Assembly (NCBI GenBank): GCA_001600695.1
Contig: BCKQ01000016.1
Span: 240,001 to 304,000 of the forward strand
Direction of reading: 5' to 3'
Length of the DNA: 64,000 nt
From: Ascoidea asiatica
Taxonomy: Eukaryota > Ascomycota > Saccharomycetes > Ascoideales > Ascoideaceae
Positions within the stretch are counted from its first letter, which is position 1. Each line of letters starts with the position of its first letter. Of the stretch, positions 1 through 11,182 are shown piece by piece. A program made the translations under genes and the position numbers. Below the pieces are notes generated by a model. The model searched no databases and was not told the origin of the DNA. It was given only the letters and a program-made list of their open reading frames with translations.

Positions 1-2135
1 ACTCCTCTTCAAGTATTCCTTACACTGCTAGTTCTGAAAGTTCCAGTTCATCAGTTTATGCTTCTTCTAGTTCATCAATTTACTCCTCTTCAAGTTCTCC
101 TTGTATTACCAGCTCTTACACTTCCAGCTCTTCTATACATATAATATCAAGTTCATCAAATTTTGATTCTAGTTCAGCAATTTATTCTTCCTCAAGTGCT
201 CCATCTAGTACTAGTTCTGTAAGTTCAAGTTCTTCTCTTTACAGTTCCACAGGTTCATCAATTTATGTTTCTTCTAGCTCAGGAATTTACTCTTATTCAA
301 GTACTCCATCTATTATTAGCTCTGAAAGTTCAACATCACCAATATACTCCACTTCTAGTTCATCCATATACTTTTCATCAAGTTCTTATTTCACCACTAG
401 TTCTGAAAGTTCCAGTTCATCGATTTATGTTACTTCTAGCTCATCTATTTACTCCTCCTCGAGTACTTCTTGTACTACTAGTCCTGAAAGTTCAAGTTCT
501 TCTCCTTTTATTTCTTCAAGTTTATCAATTTATTCTCCTTCAAGCACTCCAAGTAGCACTACTGGAACTTCAATTTTTTCTTTTTATTCCTCCTCAAGTA
601 CTCCATGTACCACTAGTTCTGAAGTTCCAAATTCATCAGTATACATTTCTTCAAGTACTTCAACCTCAAATGCTCCAGTCACCCCTAGTTCCGAAACTTC
701 AAGTTCATCAATTTACTCTTCAAGTTCTTTATCTGAAAGTACTTCATTTGCCATTAGTTCTAAAACTTCAGGTATAATTTATTCTCCAAGCTCTTCAATT
801 TATTCCCAAGGCTCTTCATTGTACTCTTCATTAAGTACACCATGTTCCACTAGTTCAGAATCTTTAAGTTTGTCTTTATCTATTTCTACAAATTCTTTAG
901 TTTCCAACATTGTTTCCGCTACAACTACTGAAACTGCTTACAGTGGTACTACTATAATTATTACTGTTACACAGTGTACAACTGATGGTGGAGTTAGTAT
1001 TCCTTGCACTACTTCTGAGCAAACTTTTGTTGGTACTCCTGGTACTGAAACCAAAACAAGTACTGTCACGACTGTTGTTCCAACTCTTTCTTCAACTATT
1101 AATGCTAAAGGTTCAACAATTGTATATTCCACTTCAATAGAAGTTACTAGTTATACCACTTACTGCCCACTAACAGCTACTTATTCAACATCATACCTTA
1201 CATCTACTCCAATTATAAACAAGGCTGGTTCTATTTCATATACCACTTATACCACTGCTTCAGTTTGCAGTACTGTTACAGCTCTTCCAATTGAATCTAC
1301 CATTACTTCTACTGGTGCATCAACCTCTTCCACAGTTCCCCCATTTGCTGAAATCAATACTGAAAAAGTATCTACATCTTTATTAGAATCAACTTTTTCA
1401 GAAAATTATGCCACTGGTTCACCTTCTACTGAGTTAATAGCAGGTACTGAAACAGATATTATAACAGCCAAGGCAACTACAATTGTTGTTACAGTCAATC
1501 AATGTACAATAGGAGGTAATGCTCCATGTACTGGTTTTAAACAAACATTAGTTGGTACTCCTGGCACTGCAACCAAAACAAGTGCTATTATCACTGCTGT
1601 TCCAAGCTTCTCTTCAATTATTAATGCTCAGGGTTCGACAATTATCTATTCAACTTCAATAGAGGTTACTAGTTATACTACTTATTGTCCTTTAACAGCA
1701 ACTTATTTAACTACTGGTACTACTTCTTCTCCAGTTACAAATGAAGCTGGATCTGTTTCCTATAGCACATATTCCACTTCTTCGATATGCACTACTGTTG
1801 CTCTTATTCCTGTTGAATCTACTACTTCTGTTGAATCCAGTATTGTTCTTGAATCTAACACATCCATGGAAAGCTTTTTATCTAAAAATGAAACTTTTAC
1901 TGATACTACTGATTCTACTGTTTTAACTTCCAATGCTCCTACATCGATTAGCACTTTAGCTTCTTCTACTGTTTATTCAACTAGTTTCACTCCTGCAGAA
2001 GAATCTAGCACTTCACTCACCTTAGCTTTAGAAGCCTCGCCTTCTATTGCCACTCAAGCTGTAAATGGAGGAAATTCATTAAAGATAAATTCATCCTTAA
2101 TGGGAGTAATCACTTTTGCTTTACTTTTTATTTAG
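1..2135 (+). CDS. Ser/Thr-rich GPI-anchored cell wall protein, 5' end outside window
   Basis: The reading frame whose first full codon is at position 3 is open to the stop at 2133-2135, so the gene begins before the window. The first 270 or so visible residues are almost pure Ser with Tyr, Pro and Thr, in short degenerate units such as SSSSIYSSSS. Next come two related units of about 130 residues (about 915-1330 and 1435-1820). Each holds a TVTQC/TVNQC segment, VGTPGT, and the motif VTSYTTYCPLTATY, which resembles a motif seen in yeast adhesins of the Hwp1/Eap1 kind. The C-terminus reads VNGGNSLKINSS followed by a hydrophobic tail, a plausible GPI omega site and transamidase signal. Inference: a heavily O-mannosylated wall mannoprotein or adhesin. 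Its N-terminal ligand-binding part, if any, cannot be seen. Confidence 0.85.
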   Translation, partial: SSSSIPYTASSESSSSSVYASSSSSIYSSSSSPCITSSYTSSSSIHIISSSSNFDSSSAIYSSSSAPSSTSSVSSSSSLYSSTGSSIYVSSSSGIYSYSSTPSIISSESSTSPIYSTSSSSIYFSSSSYFTTSSESSSSSIYVTSSSSIYSSSSTSCTTSPESSSSSPFISSSLSIYSPSSTPSSTTGTSIFSFYSSSSTPCTTSSEVPNSSVYISSSTSTSNAPVTPSSETSSSSIYSSSSLSESTSFAISSKTSGIIYSPSSSIYSQGSSLYSSLSTPCSTSSESLSLSLSISTNSLVSNIVSATTTETAYSGTTIIITVTQCTTDGGVSIPCTTSEQTFVGTPGTETKTSTVTTVVPTLSSTINAKGSTIVYSTSIEVTSYTTYCPLTATYSTSYLTSTPIINKAGSISYTTYTTASVCSTVTALPIESTITSTGASTSSTVPPFAEINTEKVSTSLLESTFSENYATGSPSTELIAGTETDIITAKATTIVVTVNQCTIGGNAPCTGFKQTLVGTPGTATKTSAIITAVPSFSSIINAQGSTIIYSTSIEVTSYTTYCPLTATYLTTGTTSSPVTNEAGSVSYSTYSTSSICTTVALIPVESTTSVESSIVLESNTSMESFLSKNETFTDTTDSTVLTSNAPTSISTLASSTVYSTSFTPAEESSTSLTLALEASPSIATQAVNGGNSLKINSSLMGVITFALLFI

Positions 2136-3346
2136 ACAACATTTTTCCCAGCATAACGTTAATTCGGGAATAATGTCATTTTATATATATACTCTTTTTT
2201 TATATTTTCTTCTCGCCTGTTTATATCGGTGTTCGTTCCTCTGCATGCAGCAAGAATTGAATTATAATTTGTTCTTTGCTTTATTTCTTTTTTATTTTCT
2301 TCAATTCACTAATCATGTTACTTTTATTCTATAATTTATCTCTGAAATAATTTGGATTGATAACTAAAAAAATTTCTTCAATGAAATACATTTATTATGG
2401 TATTATAGACTTCAAATTAACCGTTCCGATTTTTATTGATTGCCATCACAATTTTTTTTATGTTTTCTGATATATTTCAAAATACCTAACTGTTCTATGT
2501 TTAAAGTTAATTATATTCAATGGAATCAAACAATTTATATATATATATTATACTCTTCAAATTCTCATTTTCAGTAAAAATACAGATTTAAGATCTCATT
2601 TTAATTCTTCTTTTAATATCAATAAAACGTTTACAAAAAATAATTACTTTCTATAAGTTCACTAGTTAAGTCTTCTAAACTAAAAAAGTAGGAAAAAGAT
2701 TATTTAAATAGGTAATAAGAATAATTCAAATATATACTGTATAAGCAAATTAGAAATTTATATACATTATCATAATTTTGCAAGTTAAATTTCAAGAAAT
2801 ATAGACAACATTAATTAGCAAAGTCTCCTCAATTCATATTTCATTCTTGTCTTTATAATCAGTTTTCCCACTTTCAGTTTTTTATTTAACTTTGTTATCT
2901 TCAAATTTTAGAATCACAGTTGACGAACAAATGAATCGGTCACCTAAGAACATTCAACAATTAAAATGAGCAACAGTTCTTTGAAAAGTTAAATTCAATT
3001 TTCCGGCTTTGTTAGAATTCTATTTCAGATCTTATCTTGGGAAGATTTTGTTTTGAAGTTTCTATTTCTTCTATTGCTTTGTTTTTGTTTATTAAATAAA
3101 ATCATTATTGACCTAAACAATTTTTTTGAAAATAAACTAATACTATTTACATATTTAGTTGATAAAAAATTTATAAGCATAAAGTATATCTTATCATAAA
3201 TTTACTTCCATTTTTATACTAAAGTTTAATTTCATCCTGAAAATCATTTCATTAAATATCAATCAATTAAACAAACCCTGCTAGAATTTAGTTAATTATT
3301 AAAATTCTGTAACTCAGAATAAATAAATTCAGATTACATTATTTAT
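2136..3346. other. Intergenic, convergent 3' regions of the wall protein and MDM12
   Basis: About 1.2 kb of AT-rich sequence between two converging genes. A small ATG-less frame at 2116-2334 overlaps the wall-protein end and looks spurious. I see no RNA gene, repeat or conserved coding potential. Confidence 0.6.
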
Positions 3347-4002
3347 TTAATCTTCGCTTTTTTCATCATTCAAATTATCATCCAGATCATCATTTTGATC
3401 ATCGTCTTGATCACCGTCTTCATCTGAATTAAAATCAAAAGAAATCCATCCCGGCCAAGCTAATTCATTTATTAATATTGACCTTATTTTTTCAATAAGG
3501 AATTTTTCAACCTTTCCAACATTTCTTAATATAGAACCATTGGAATTCAAGTTTGAAGTTGTATCATTATTAACTTTTTGATTGTGCTTATTTGAATCAT
3601 TAGTAATACGTGAAGGTATAAAAGATTTATAAGAAGATTTTTTTATTGAATTATCATTAGAATAATAATTATATATATTTTTATACATTATATCTCTATC
3701 ATTAGTTATGAAATTTGAGCTAGAATTATTACTGTTATTATTATTTAATTCTTTTTTTGAATTTTGATCTGAAATATCTAAATTTTGGTTTAAATTAGAT
3801 GAAATTGAAGAACCAATTTCCGATTCAATTTTAATATTTTTCAAAATATTTATTCTCTCATTTGATTTTGTATAATTATTTGAAAAATTACCCAAATTAT
3901 TATTTGTTGAGGAATTATAGGAAAAATTTGTTGAAGAAGTTGAAGCAGACATTGGTATATCAGATTGAATACTATTAGTATCACTATTATTGTCATTACC
4001 AC

Positions 4003-4037
<35 letters not shown>

Positions 4038-4663
4038 GAAATATTTGGTATAGTTGAATTTGCGGATTGATTTAGTGATTGATCATCATCCGATTGAAAA
4101 GAAGATGAAGGTAAAGAAGAATCATTAATATCACAAAGAAATGAAAAATTGACTAACTTTTTATTATGCAAATATGACAATATAGCTAAAGAATGAATTT
4201 GTAAATTTGATAGATTTAGTTTTATTGGTAATTGAATAAATCTTGGACAAGGATAATTCAATAATAAGTTAGCTAAAATTTCAATAAATAAATCTCCATT
4301 ATAATTAATTTCAATAATGAATTGTATATCATTATCGTTTTTAACATTATTTATTTCATTAATTTTTGGTTGATGGTTATTTATCTGAGAAGAAATATTT
4401 GTACCATTTTCACTAAAATCAGGTGGTGAAGATTCAGATAATTGTTGATCTTGATATTCATGATAAAACTCTGGAAATGGGTCAGTTATATGACGGATTA
4501 TAATTATTGGAGGTATATCACCTAATTTAAAATTCGATACTTTCACATCTTTGATATATGGAGGAAATGGTATATTTTGAATTTGATCATTCAAGAAATC
4601 TTTGAACTTGTCATTAAGCTGATTATCAGAACTAAGCTTATCCCAATTTATGTCAAAGGACAT
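3347..4663 (-). CDS. MDM12: Mdm12, ERMES complex lipid-transfer subunit
   Basis: Mdm12 is the cytosolic SMP-domain subunit of the ER-mitochondria encounter structure, where with Mmm1, Mdm34 and Mdm10 it carries phospholipids between ER and mitochondria. The diagnostic N-terminus MSFDINWDKL is present, followed by the family signatures NFKLGDIPP, ITDPFPEFY, IQFIIEINYNGDLFIEI, LNYPCPRFIQLPIKL, HSLAI and SFLCDIND. The C-terminal signature is LINELAWPGWISFDF. The ATG at 4661-4663 is chosen because upstream codons in frame have no ATG and family members start with MSFDI. At 438 residues it is longer than the S. cerevisiae protein, because an Asn/Ser-rich insert (about residues 200-380) splits the SMP domain, as in other yeasts with low-complexity expansion. 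The C-terminus ends in an acidic Asp/Glu tail. It diverges from NUM1, whose product also tethers mitochondria. Confidence 0.93.
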
Positions 4664-5577
4664 TTCAATTACAAAATGTGTAAATTCTGTGAGGAATATT
4701 GAAATCACTCAATTTCTCCAATTATTTTGACCAATATGAATTGAAATACTTTCAAATATAAATAAACATTTATTTTTTAGTTAAATCTTTAGCTATTGTA
4801 TATTAATACTCGTAACGTTTAACTGTTACTGGTTAACATCGCTAAATCCTTCAAGCAGTAGAGCCACAAAACTGGACTCATTACTGAATAACGTCTCTCT
4901 CAGTATTTACAAGCATTTAAAAGCTTATAGGTGCATTAAAAAAAACCCATCCAACTGGTATTTAATGCATAAACAAACACAAATCTGTATGTAAATGTAG
5001 TCTTAAAGTTACTTTTTTAAATCCACAATACTGGATTTCAAAAAGCTTTGTTATGCATTTAAATGACAAATGATGCGTTTACAGTTCTTGGTTGCATCTG
5101 TAAACCTGTCCTAACTTCCTACGTGGTTATTTTCTGTCGCCATGTATGCGGGTCTTCTCTTTTTAGGCAAAAGTTGGTGCTGTTCCTGCTTCTACGCCAT
5201 TTTTACGATCACACATCAAACAGTTGACTGATAAACAGAAAGTTTCCATTTACAGAACACCAGTTTTATTGATCAACATCAATTATCGTTGTCAAAACAT
5301 TTATTTGTCACTTGTATAAATCAATTGATATTAACAAAATAAAAAACAATGGTTATTAATTTGGCTTGAAAAAAACTTAAGAATGCTAGGCTAAATTATA
5401 TATTATAATAAATATCTTTATCAATAGTTTTACGTGTTTATTATTTCTGTATTGTATTCAATAGCTGAAACTTGAAAGACAAGTAGATTTTCAATGAATT
5501 TTACTCCTTAGAAAAGTCAAAAGAATTAGCAAAAAAAAATAAAAAAAAAAGTTTTGCAATCTCCATTTGTTTTCTGA
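4664..5577. other. Divergent promoter region MDM12/NUM1
   Basis: About 0.9 kb. The central part (about 5080-5220) is clearly richer in GC than its flanks, like several other promoters in this window. A/T-rich tracts lie just before the NUM1 ATG. No RNA gene seen. Confidence 0.6.
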
Positions 5578-6777
5578 ATGACTCAATTACCTATTCAAAC
5601 TTCAGACTCTGATCTGATTAATTTAAACCCTAACAATGATCTAATAAATAAAGAAATAGAAGATTTGAATAACAAAATAATTAGTTCAATTAATGATAAT
5701 CAAGGTGATGAAAATTTGAGGAAAAATAATTTCTTCAAAACAGATAAAAATAATTTGAAGTTTACTTTAGAACTTTCAAAAAATTTAATTAATCAATCAA
5801 GAGAATTAAAAGTGAAAAATTTAAATTTAGAAAATGTAGTCAAAAATTTAAATTCAAAACTTAAAGATCTTATATCTGAAAACGATTCTTTAAGTGATTC
5901 AAGTTGGCAACAAAATGTAAAAATTCAAGATCAATCAATTAAATTAGATCAAATTTCAAATGATCTAATCAAAAAAAATGAAAAAATTCAAACTTTAGAT
6001 AATCTAAATAATAATTTATCTTTAAAAAATGATGATTTAAATTCAAATCTTATTAAATTAAATGAAACTTTTAATAAAAATCAAAAGTTTTATGAAAATG
6101 AAATTTCTCTATTAAAAAAAAATATTAATGATTTAAATAATGAAAATGATGAATTAAATGAAAAATTATTACAATCAAATAAATCTTTAAAAATTCAGGA
6201 AAATAAAAATTTAAATTTACTAAATAATATCTCAGTTCAAGATCACAATATTGAAATAAAAAATGAATCAATAAATAATTCTTCAAATTTTAATGATAAT
6301 AATTCTAATACTAAAAATAACAAGAATTTAAATGAACTCAACATAACGAATCAATCAAAATTTAAAAATTTAAATTCAAAAAATTCCCAACTTGAAAATG
6401 AAACTCTAAAATCAAATTTAAAACGTGCAAATATTTCAATTTTAAATCTAAAAAAACATTTATTAAAAATCAAAAATGAAATTCAAAATTCTGGTATAAA
6501 TTTAAATATTGAGCTTGATTATAAATCTGATAATGATTCAAATATAGATGATAATGACAATGATACTGAAACTGATGATGAAAGTTTATTGAACAGTAAA
6601 GTCAAGAAAAGAAAAAATAATTCAAATTATTCAACTAATAGAAATCCTGATTTTCAGTTCAATAATGATCAAAGGCTTTTTGAATTGAATCCAAAAACTT
6701 TCAATACTCATTTTAAACAAAGTAATAAATTGTCTTTGGATTCTACCAATCTTTCAACTTCAATGAATAGTAAGTTC

Positions 6778-6827
<50 letters not shown>

Positions 6828-8700
6828 TAATATTTTAAGAAATGCAGCTTCAGATCTGTTTTTAAATTCATCTGCAACTTCATTGCTTAGCCAAACTTCA
6901 TTTTCAAATTTGAATGATCCTTCAAATTTAATATCTGCAAAAAATTTATCAGATGAGCTGAATGAAAATAAAAATCATATTATTAAACATGAATTGAATT
7001 CCACAAATGATAGTATTCCTTTGAATAATCAGTATGATATTCAAGATAGCAATAACAATAACAATGAAAATAGTTTCAAAAATAATTTAGATAATTATTT
7101 AAAATCAAATAATTTAGTAGTAGTAACTAAAGAAGAATTCAATAAACTTAATAGTTCCGTTACTTTCAAAAACTTGAATGATATTCTTGAGGGGTTAACT
7201 TCTGCTTCTGCGTCAGTTTTGAATATAAATGAGCTTAGTCATATTCCAGAATTACTGGAAGATGATTCCGATTATGAAACTCAAGAAGAAGCCATAATAG
7301 ATTCTGAATCTTATATAAATAAAGAAATATCAGCCAATAATTCTCAAAATAATTCAAAAAAAACAAGCGAATCTAAAAGAAATAGTAGAAGAAATTCATT
7401 AACTAGTTCTTTAATTAATTCAAAAAGTATTAATATAGATGACTATGTAACTAAAGCAGATGTTGAACTACAATTAAAAGATCTTCAAGATAGATTTCAA
7501 TTAATGCTAAAACATGATCGTTTAACTCCAGAAAGGCTAATAACTGAAGCTAAAAAATTGAATTTTATTTGTATTCATTTAAGAAGATTTATTCCGACAA
7601 CTGCATGTAGGCATCCAGAACCTAATAATGTTGTTGTTATTCCAACTACTTATTATAATAAACTTTCAGCATATCAAGCATTGAATATAAAAAAAGTTTC
7701 ATTAGAAGAATTTAAAGATCATGCTCAAATTCGTGGATATAAACTATCACCAATTGTTGATCCATCTAATATTTCAAATTCCACTATTGAATTGAATAAA
7801 TTATCTACAAAGATTAATTCTTCAACAAAAGAAGAAGAAAAAAATGAAGTAGTATCTAAAATAGATACTATGAAAGAAAATAATATTGAAAAAGAAAATC
7901 AATTTACATTAGATCCTAAAGCATCACCAATGACCCCAATTAAACATTCGTATATAATAAAAGAAGAGAATACATCATCATCATCATCTATTTCAGATAA
8001 TCTGGAAAAATCAAATGTTTATGATATTGAAAAATCTAGTACAGAGGATATAGATAATTCAGAAATTTATGAAAGAAGACCAATAAAAGTTTCAAAAAGA
8101 AGAAGTTTTCAATTTATTTATAGGAGACCTTCAACTACATTAACTCATATGAAATCTGATAGCAAAATTTCTTTTGATGATAGTGTTATTTTTCGATCGA
8201 ATTCAAAAAGTTTCTCAAGACAGAAATCTGGAAATAAAAGATTAAGTACAATTTCAGCCAATTTATCTTTTGAAGAAAATAAATCACCAAATAAGCCTAA
8301 TATTATTGGAGCTATTACACAAACAGTTGTTGGAGAATTTCTTTATAAATATTATAGAAGGTTAGGTCCATTGTCAGTTTTATCTGAAAATCGTCATGAA
8401 AGATACTTTTGGATTCATCCATATACTTTATCTCTCTATTGGTCAGAGAATAGTCCAGTTTTTGGAGATCCTGCAAACAATAGAACTAAGGCCTTAGCAA
8501 TAGTTGCAGTTGATGAAGTAGATGATAATAATCCTCTTCCTACTGGATTGCATCATAAAAGTATTGTTGTTTATTCAGAAAACAAACAAGTAAAAATCAC
8601 TTGCCCTTCAAGATTGAGACATAACATTTGGTATAACTCCCTCAGGTACTTGATTCAAAAAGGTTCTGTTTACACCGAAGAGGAAGCAGATACCAATTAG
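5578..8700 (+). CDS. NUM1: Num1-like cortical anchor protein (PH domain)
   Basis: Num1 anchors dynein and mitochondria to the plasma membrane through a C-terminal PH domain that binds PI(4,5)P2. The last 130 or so residues (about 908-1035) match the Num1 PH domain: GAITQTVVGEFLYKYYRR, then RYFWIHPYTLSLYWSE, then HHKSIVVYS, and the terminal helix RLRHNIWYNSLRYLIQ. The first 300 residues are Asn/Lys/Leu-rich and predicted coiled coil, as in Num1. The centre carries a long Asn run encoded by AAT repeats (about 6778-6826) and acidic/Ser-rich linkers. A structured stretch near residues 620-720 contains LICIHLRRFIP-like and YNKLSAYQALNIKKVS segments also typical of Num1 orthologs. At 1040 residues it is far shorter than S. 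cerevisiae Num1 and shows no long tandem repeats. The ATG at 5578 is the first in frame. Confidence 0.88.
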
Positions 8701-9329
8701 TCTTACTGTATACCACTTTGTTTTAAATTATTGGGTCTTTCAATCAATAGATACCAAATTCAATGGATTATTTTAAAAATAATGGACATATTGTATACTA
8801 GGAAACAATTCTAGCCGAGAAGATTAACGATTAAGTTGTTATCACTCTTACCTCTAACCAACAGTACTTTTACACTGTGACTATATGTATCGTATGTAGT
8901 AATAAGAAATAAATTCATTCACCTTTTACGAGCTTTACTTCTAGAATAACTTAAATACATTATCCAAAATCACTAATATAATTAAAACAATAAACAATAA
9001 ATAAAAAACATAAGTTTCTACAGTATGAAGTTTTACTGCTTCTTTTTTTCAGTGCCTGTTTGTGGTTTTGAATAGAACCACGGTTTTGGCTTCAATCACG
9101 GTATTTCAGCAGCTCCACAAATCTGGTCTCTTTTTTTATCGAGCAAAATTTTTTTTGAAATTTATTTCAAATAATTTTGAAATTTAATATTTTCCAGATT
9201 TTGTAACAAAAAATATTGGAGATACTGATATTTATATATATTTGTATTGTACTTGCTATTAATTGGATTCAAATAGAAGACATCTATAAAACTTAGTGAT
9301 ACATTCATTGATATCTATTATTGCTAAAT
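8701..9329. other. Intergenic NUM1 3' region and MAK11 promoter
   Basis: About 0.6 kb. A locally GC-richer patch lies near 9040-9130, followed by T and A tracts (9131-9200) that could be a nucleosome-poor promoter. Nothing else seen. Confidence 0.55.
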
Positions 9330-10781
9330 ATGGGGGAGCCAGAAATAAATGTGGAAATAAAGGATGAAGATGATGGTTCTATTCTTCTGAAATCATTACT
9401 GGAGAAGAATTCTATAACAACATCTACTAATTTTAGAATTATTGTTGGTAGTTATGAACATACAATATTATGTTTATCGTTATTGTTGAATTATAAGGAT
9501 GGTGATTTAATAGGAACTCCTGTTTTTCAACCAATCTTTCATTTAGAAGCTCATTCATTATCTGTAAGAACAATGGATATTGCAAAAAGATATTTAGTTA
9601 CTGGTGGTAATGATGAACATATAAATATTTATGATTTACAAAAAAGAAAAGATATAGGTACATTATTATCACATCAAGGTTCAATAACAGCTTTGAAATT
9701 TTCCACTTTAGATAAAGGAAAATGGTTATTTTCTTCAAGTGAAGATAATAGAATTTTAATTTGGAAAACAAAAGATTGGGAAAATTATGGAATTTTGAAA
9801 GGTCATTTAAAGAAAATAAATGATTTTTCTATACATCCTTCAAATAAAATTCTAATCTCTTGTGGTGATGATAAATTAATTATATTATGGAATTTAATGA
9901 CATTTAAAAAAGCTTCAATTTTAAAATTAAAATATTTTCCAGTCAATCAATTACCCCAATTTATTAAATGGACGTCGGATGGTAATTTTTTTATTTTATC
10001 TTTAAATAATATTGTTTTGATTTATGAAATATCTAATTGTAAAATAATCAATCAATTAAATTTTATTAAAAAAAAATTATCTATTATTCACATGGATATA
10101 TTTAAAATAAATGATATTGAATATTTAACATTAGGTTTCAATAATGGTTCAATACAATTTTTCAAAATTGATGATTTAACTGAGGTTACAAAAGAACTTG
10201 AAGATTCAAATGATGAAGATTCTATGAATGAAGATGAAATTAAAGGTAAATTTAAAAAGCAATCTTTGAAAGATGAAATTTTAAATATGGTTCCATTAGA
10301 ATTAGAACCATCTTTTCAACTAGTTGGTGCTCATTCAACAAGAATTAAGGACTTTAAATTATATAATGATAAAGTCACTAAAAAACAATTTTTGATTTCC
10401 ATTTCTTCTGATGGAAAAATTGTAGTATGGGATCTTTCTTCAAATATAAAAGATCAAATTGCTGTATACCAATCTAGTGAAAGATTAACTTGTCTTTCAG
10501 TTATACGTGAAACAATTGAGAAACAAGATACAATGAAAAAAAGAAAACTAATTGAATCTGAAGATGAGAATGAAGATATAAAAACTGATTATGAGACTGA
10601 TGGTGAAGAAATTCAAAGAACTTTGTTGAATACAAATAAACCTAATTTTAAAAAAAACAAAAAAGCTTTAGTTACAATTGAAGATGAAGAACACAATGAA
10701 ATAAAACTGAAAAATAAAAAAAAAAATAAGAAAAAAAAGAATAAGAAGAGTAAAAGTATAAAAGAAGTCACTCCAAATTAA
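9330..10781 (+). CDS. MAK11: Mak11-like WD40 protein for 60S ribosome biogenesis
   Basis: Mak11 (human PAK1IP1) is a nucleolar WD40 protein that helps load Rlp24 during early pre-60S assembly; in S. cerevisiae it is also needed to maintain killer dsRNA. The N-terminus carries the family hallmark FRIIVGSYEHTILCLSL, followed by WD repeats: HSLSVRTMDIAKRYLVTGGNDEHINIYDL, HQGSITALKFS with SSSEDNRILIWK, GHLKKINDFSIHPSNK with SCGDDKLIILWNL, and a late SISSDGKIVVWDLS. An acidic insert (about residues 290-315) and a Lys-rich tail such as KKKNKKSKS (about 450-475) fit nucleolar targeting. Residue count is 483. The ATG at 9330 is used; a TTG three codons earlier is not needed. Confidence 0.88.
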   Translation: MGEPEINVEIKDEDDGSILLKSLLEKNSITTSTNFRIIVGSYEHTILCLSLLLNYKDGDLIGTPVFQPIFHLEAHSLSVRTMDIAKRYLVTGGNDEHINIYDLQKRKDIGTLLSHQGSITALKFSTLDKGKWLFSSSEDNRILIWKTKDWENYGILKGHLKKINDFSIHPSNKILISCGDDKLIILWNLMTFKKASILKLKYFPVNQLPQFIKWTSDGNFFILSLNNIVLIYEISNCKIINQLNFIKKKLSIIHMDIFKINDIEYLTLGFNNGSIQFFKIDDLTEVTKELEDSNDEDSMNEDEIKGKFKKQSLKDEILNMVPLELEPSFQLVGAHSTRIKDFKLYNDKVTKKQFLISISSDGKIVVWDLSSNIKDQIAVYQSSERLTCLSVIRETIEKQDTMKKRKLIESEDENEDIKTDYETDGEEIQRTLLNTNKPNFKKNKKALVTIEDEEHNEIKLKNKKKNKKKKNKKSKSIKEVTPN

Positions 10782-11182
10782 ATTTCAAATCGGATTTTCT
10801 ATATTAATTTTTATAATCCTTTTATATTATATAAATAATCAAAATATATCAATCAGAATAATAAATTTTATTTTTTTTTTTTCACCAGAAATCCATTAAA
10901 ATATAGTAGTAATTGATGTATAAAAAACTTCAGAGTCTGAAAAATCGTTTAACTTCTTTTTTTTTTTGCCGACTATTCAAGTATGCAGTCAAGTTAAAAG
11001 TTTCCTAAAACAGAAAATACTTCTATAAAACTTTAAGAAAGTTTTCCTGACTTGAATTTATAGTATTTTAGTATAAAAGAGAGTATATAAAAGAACATAA
11101 AATGGAGCTTTTTTATAAAAGGTTTTAATACTTTAAATACTGTTATTTTGTAATAATTTAATATTGTGAATTATTTATTTCA
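10782..11182. other. Intergenic between MAK11 and the RAI1/DXO-like gene
   Basis: About 0.4 kb of AT-rich sequence with T runs (10868-10881, 10956-10968). No coding potential or RNA gene recognised. Confidence 0.55.

Noticed and set aside
265-777. 170-codon frame inside the wall protein
   Set aside because: It is an off-frame reading of the Ser-rich repeats; the Ser-rich frame is open from position 3 through to the stop at 2135.
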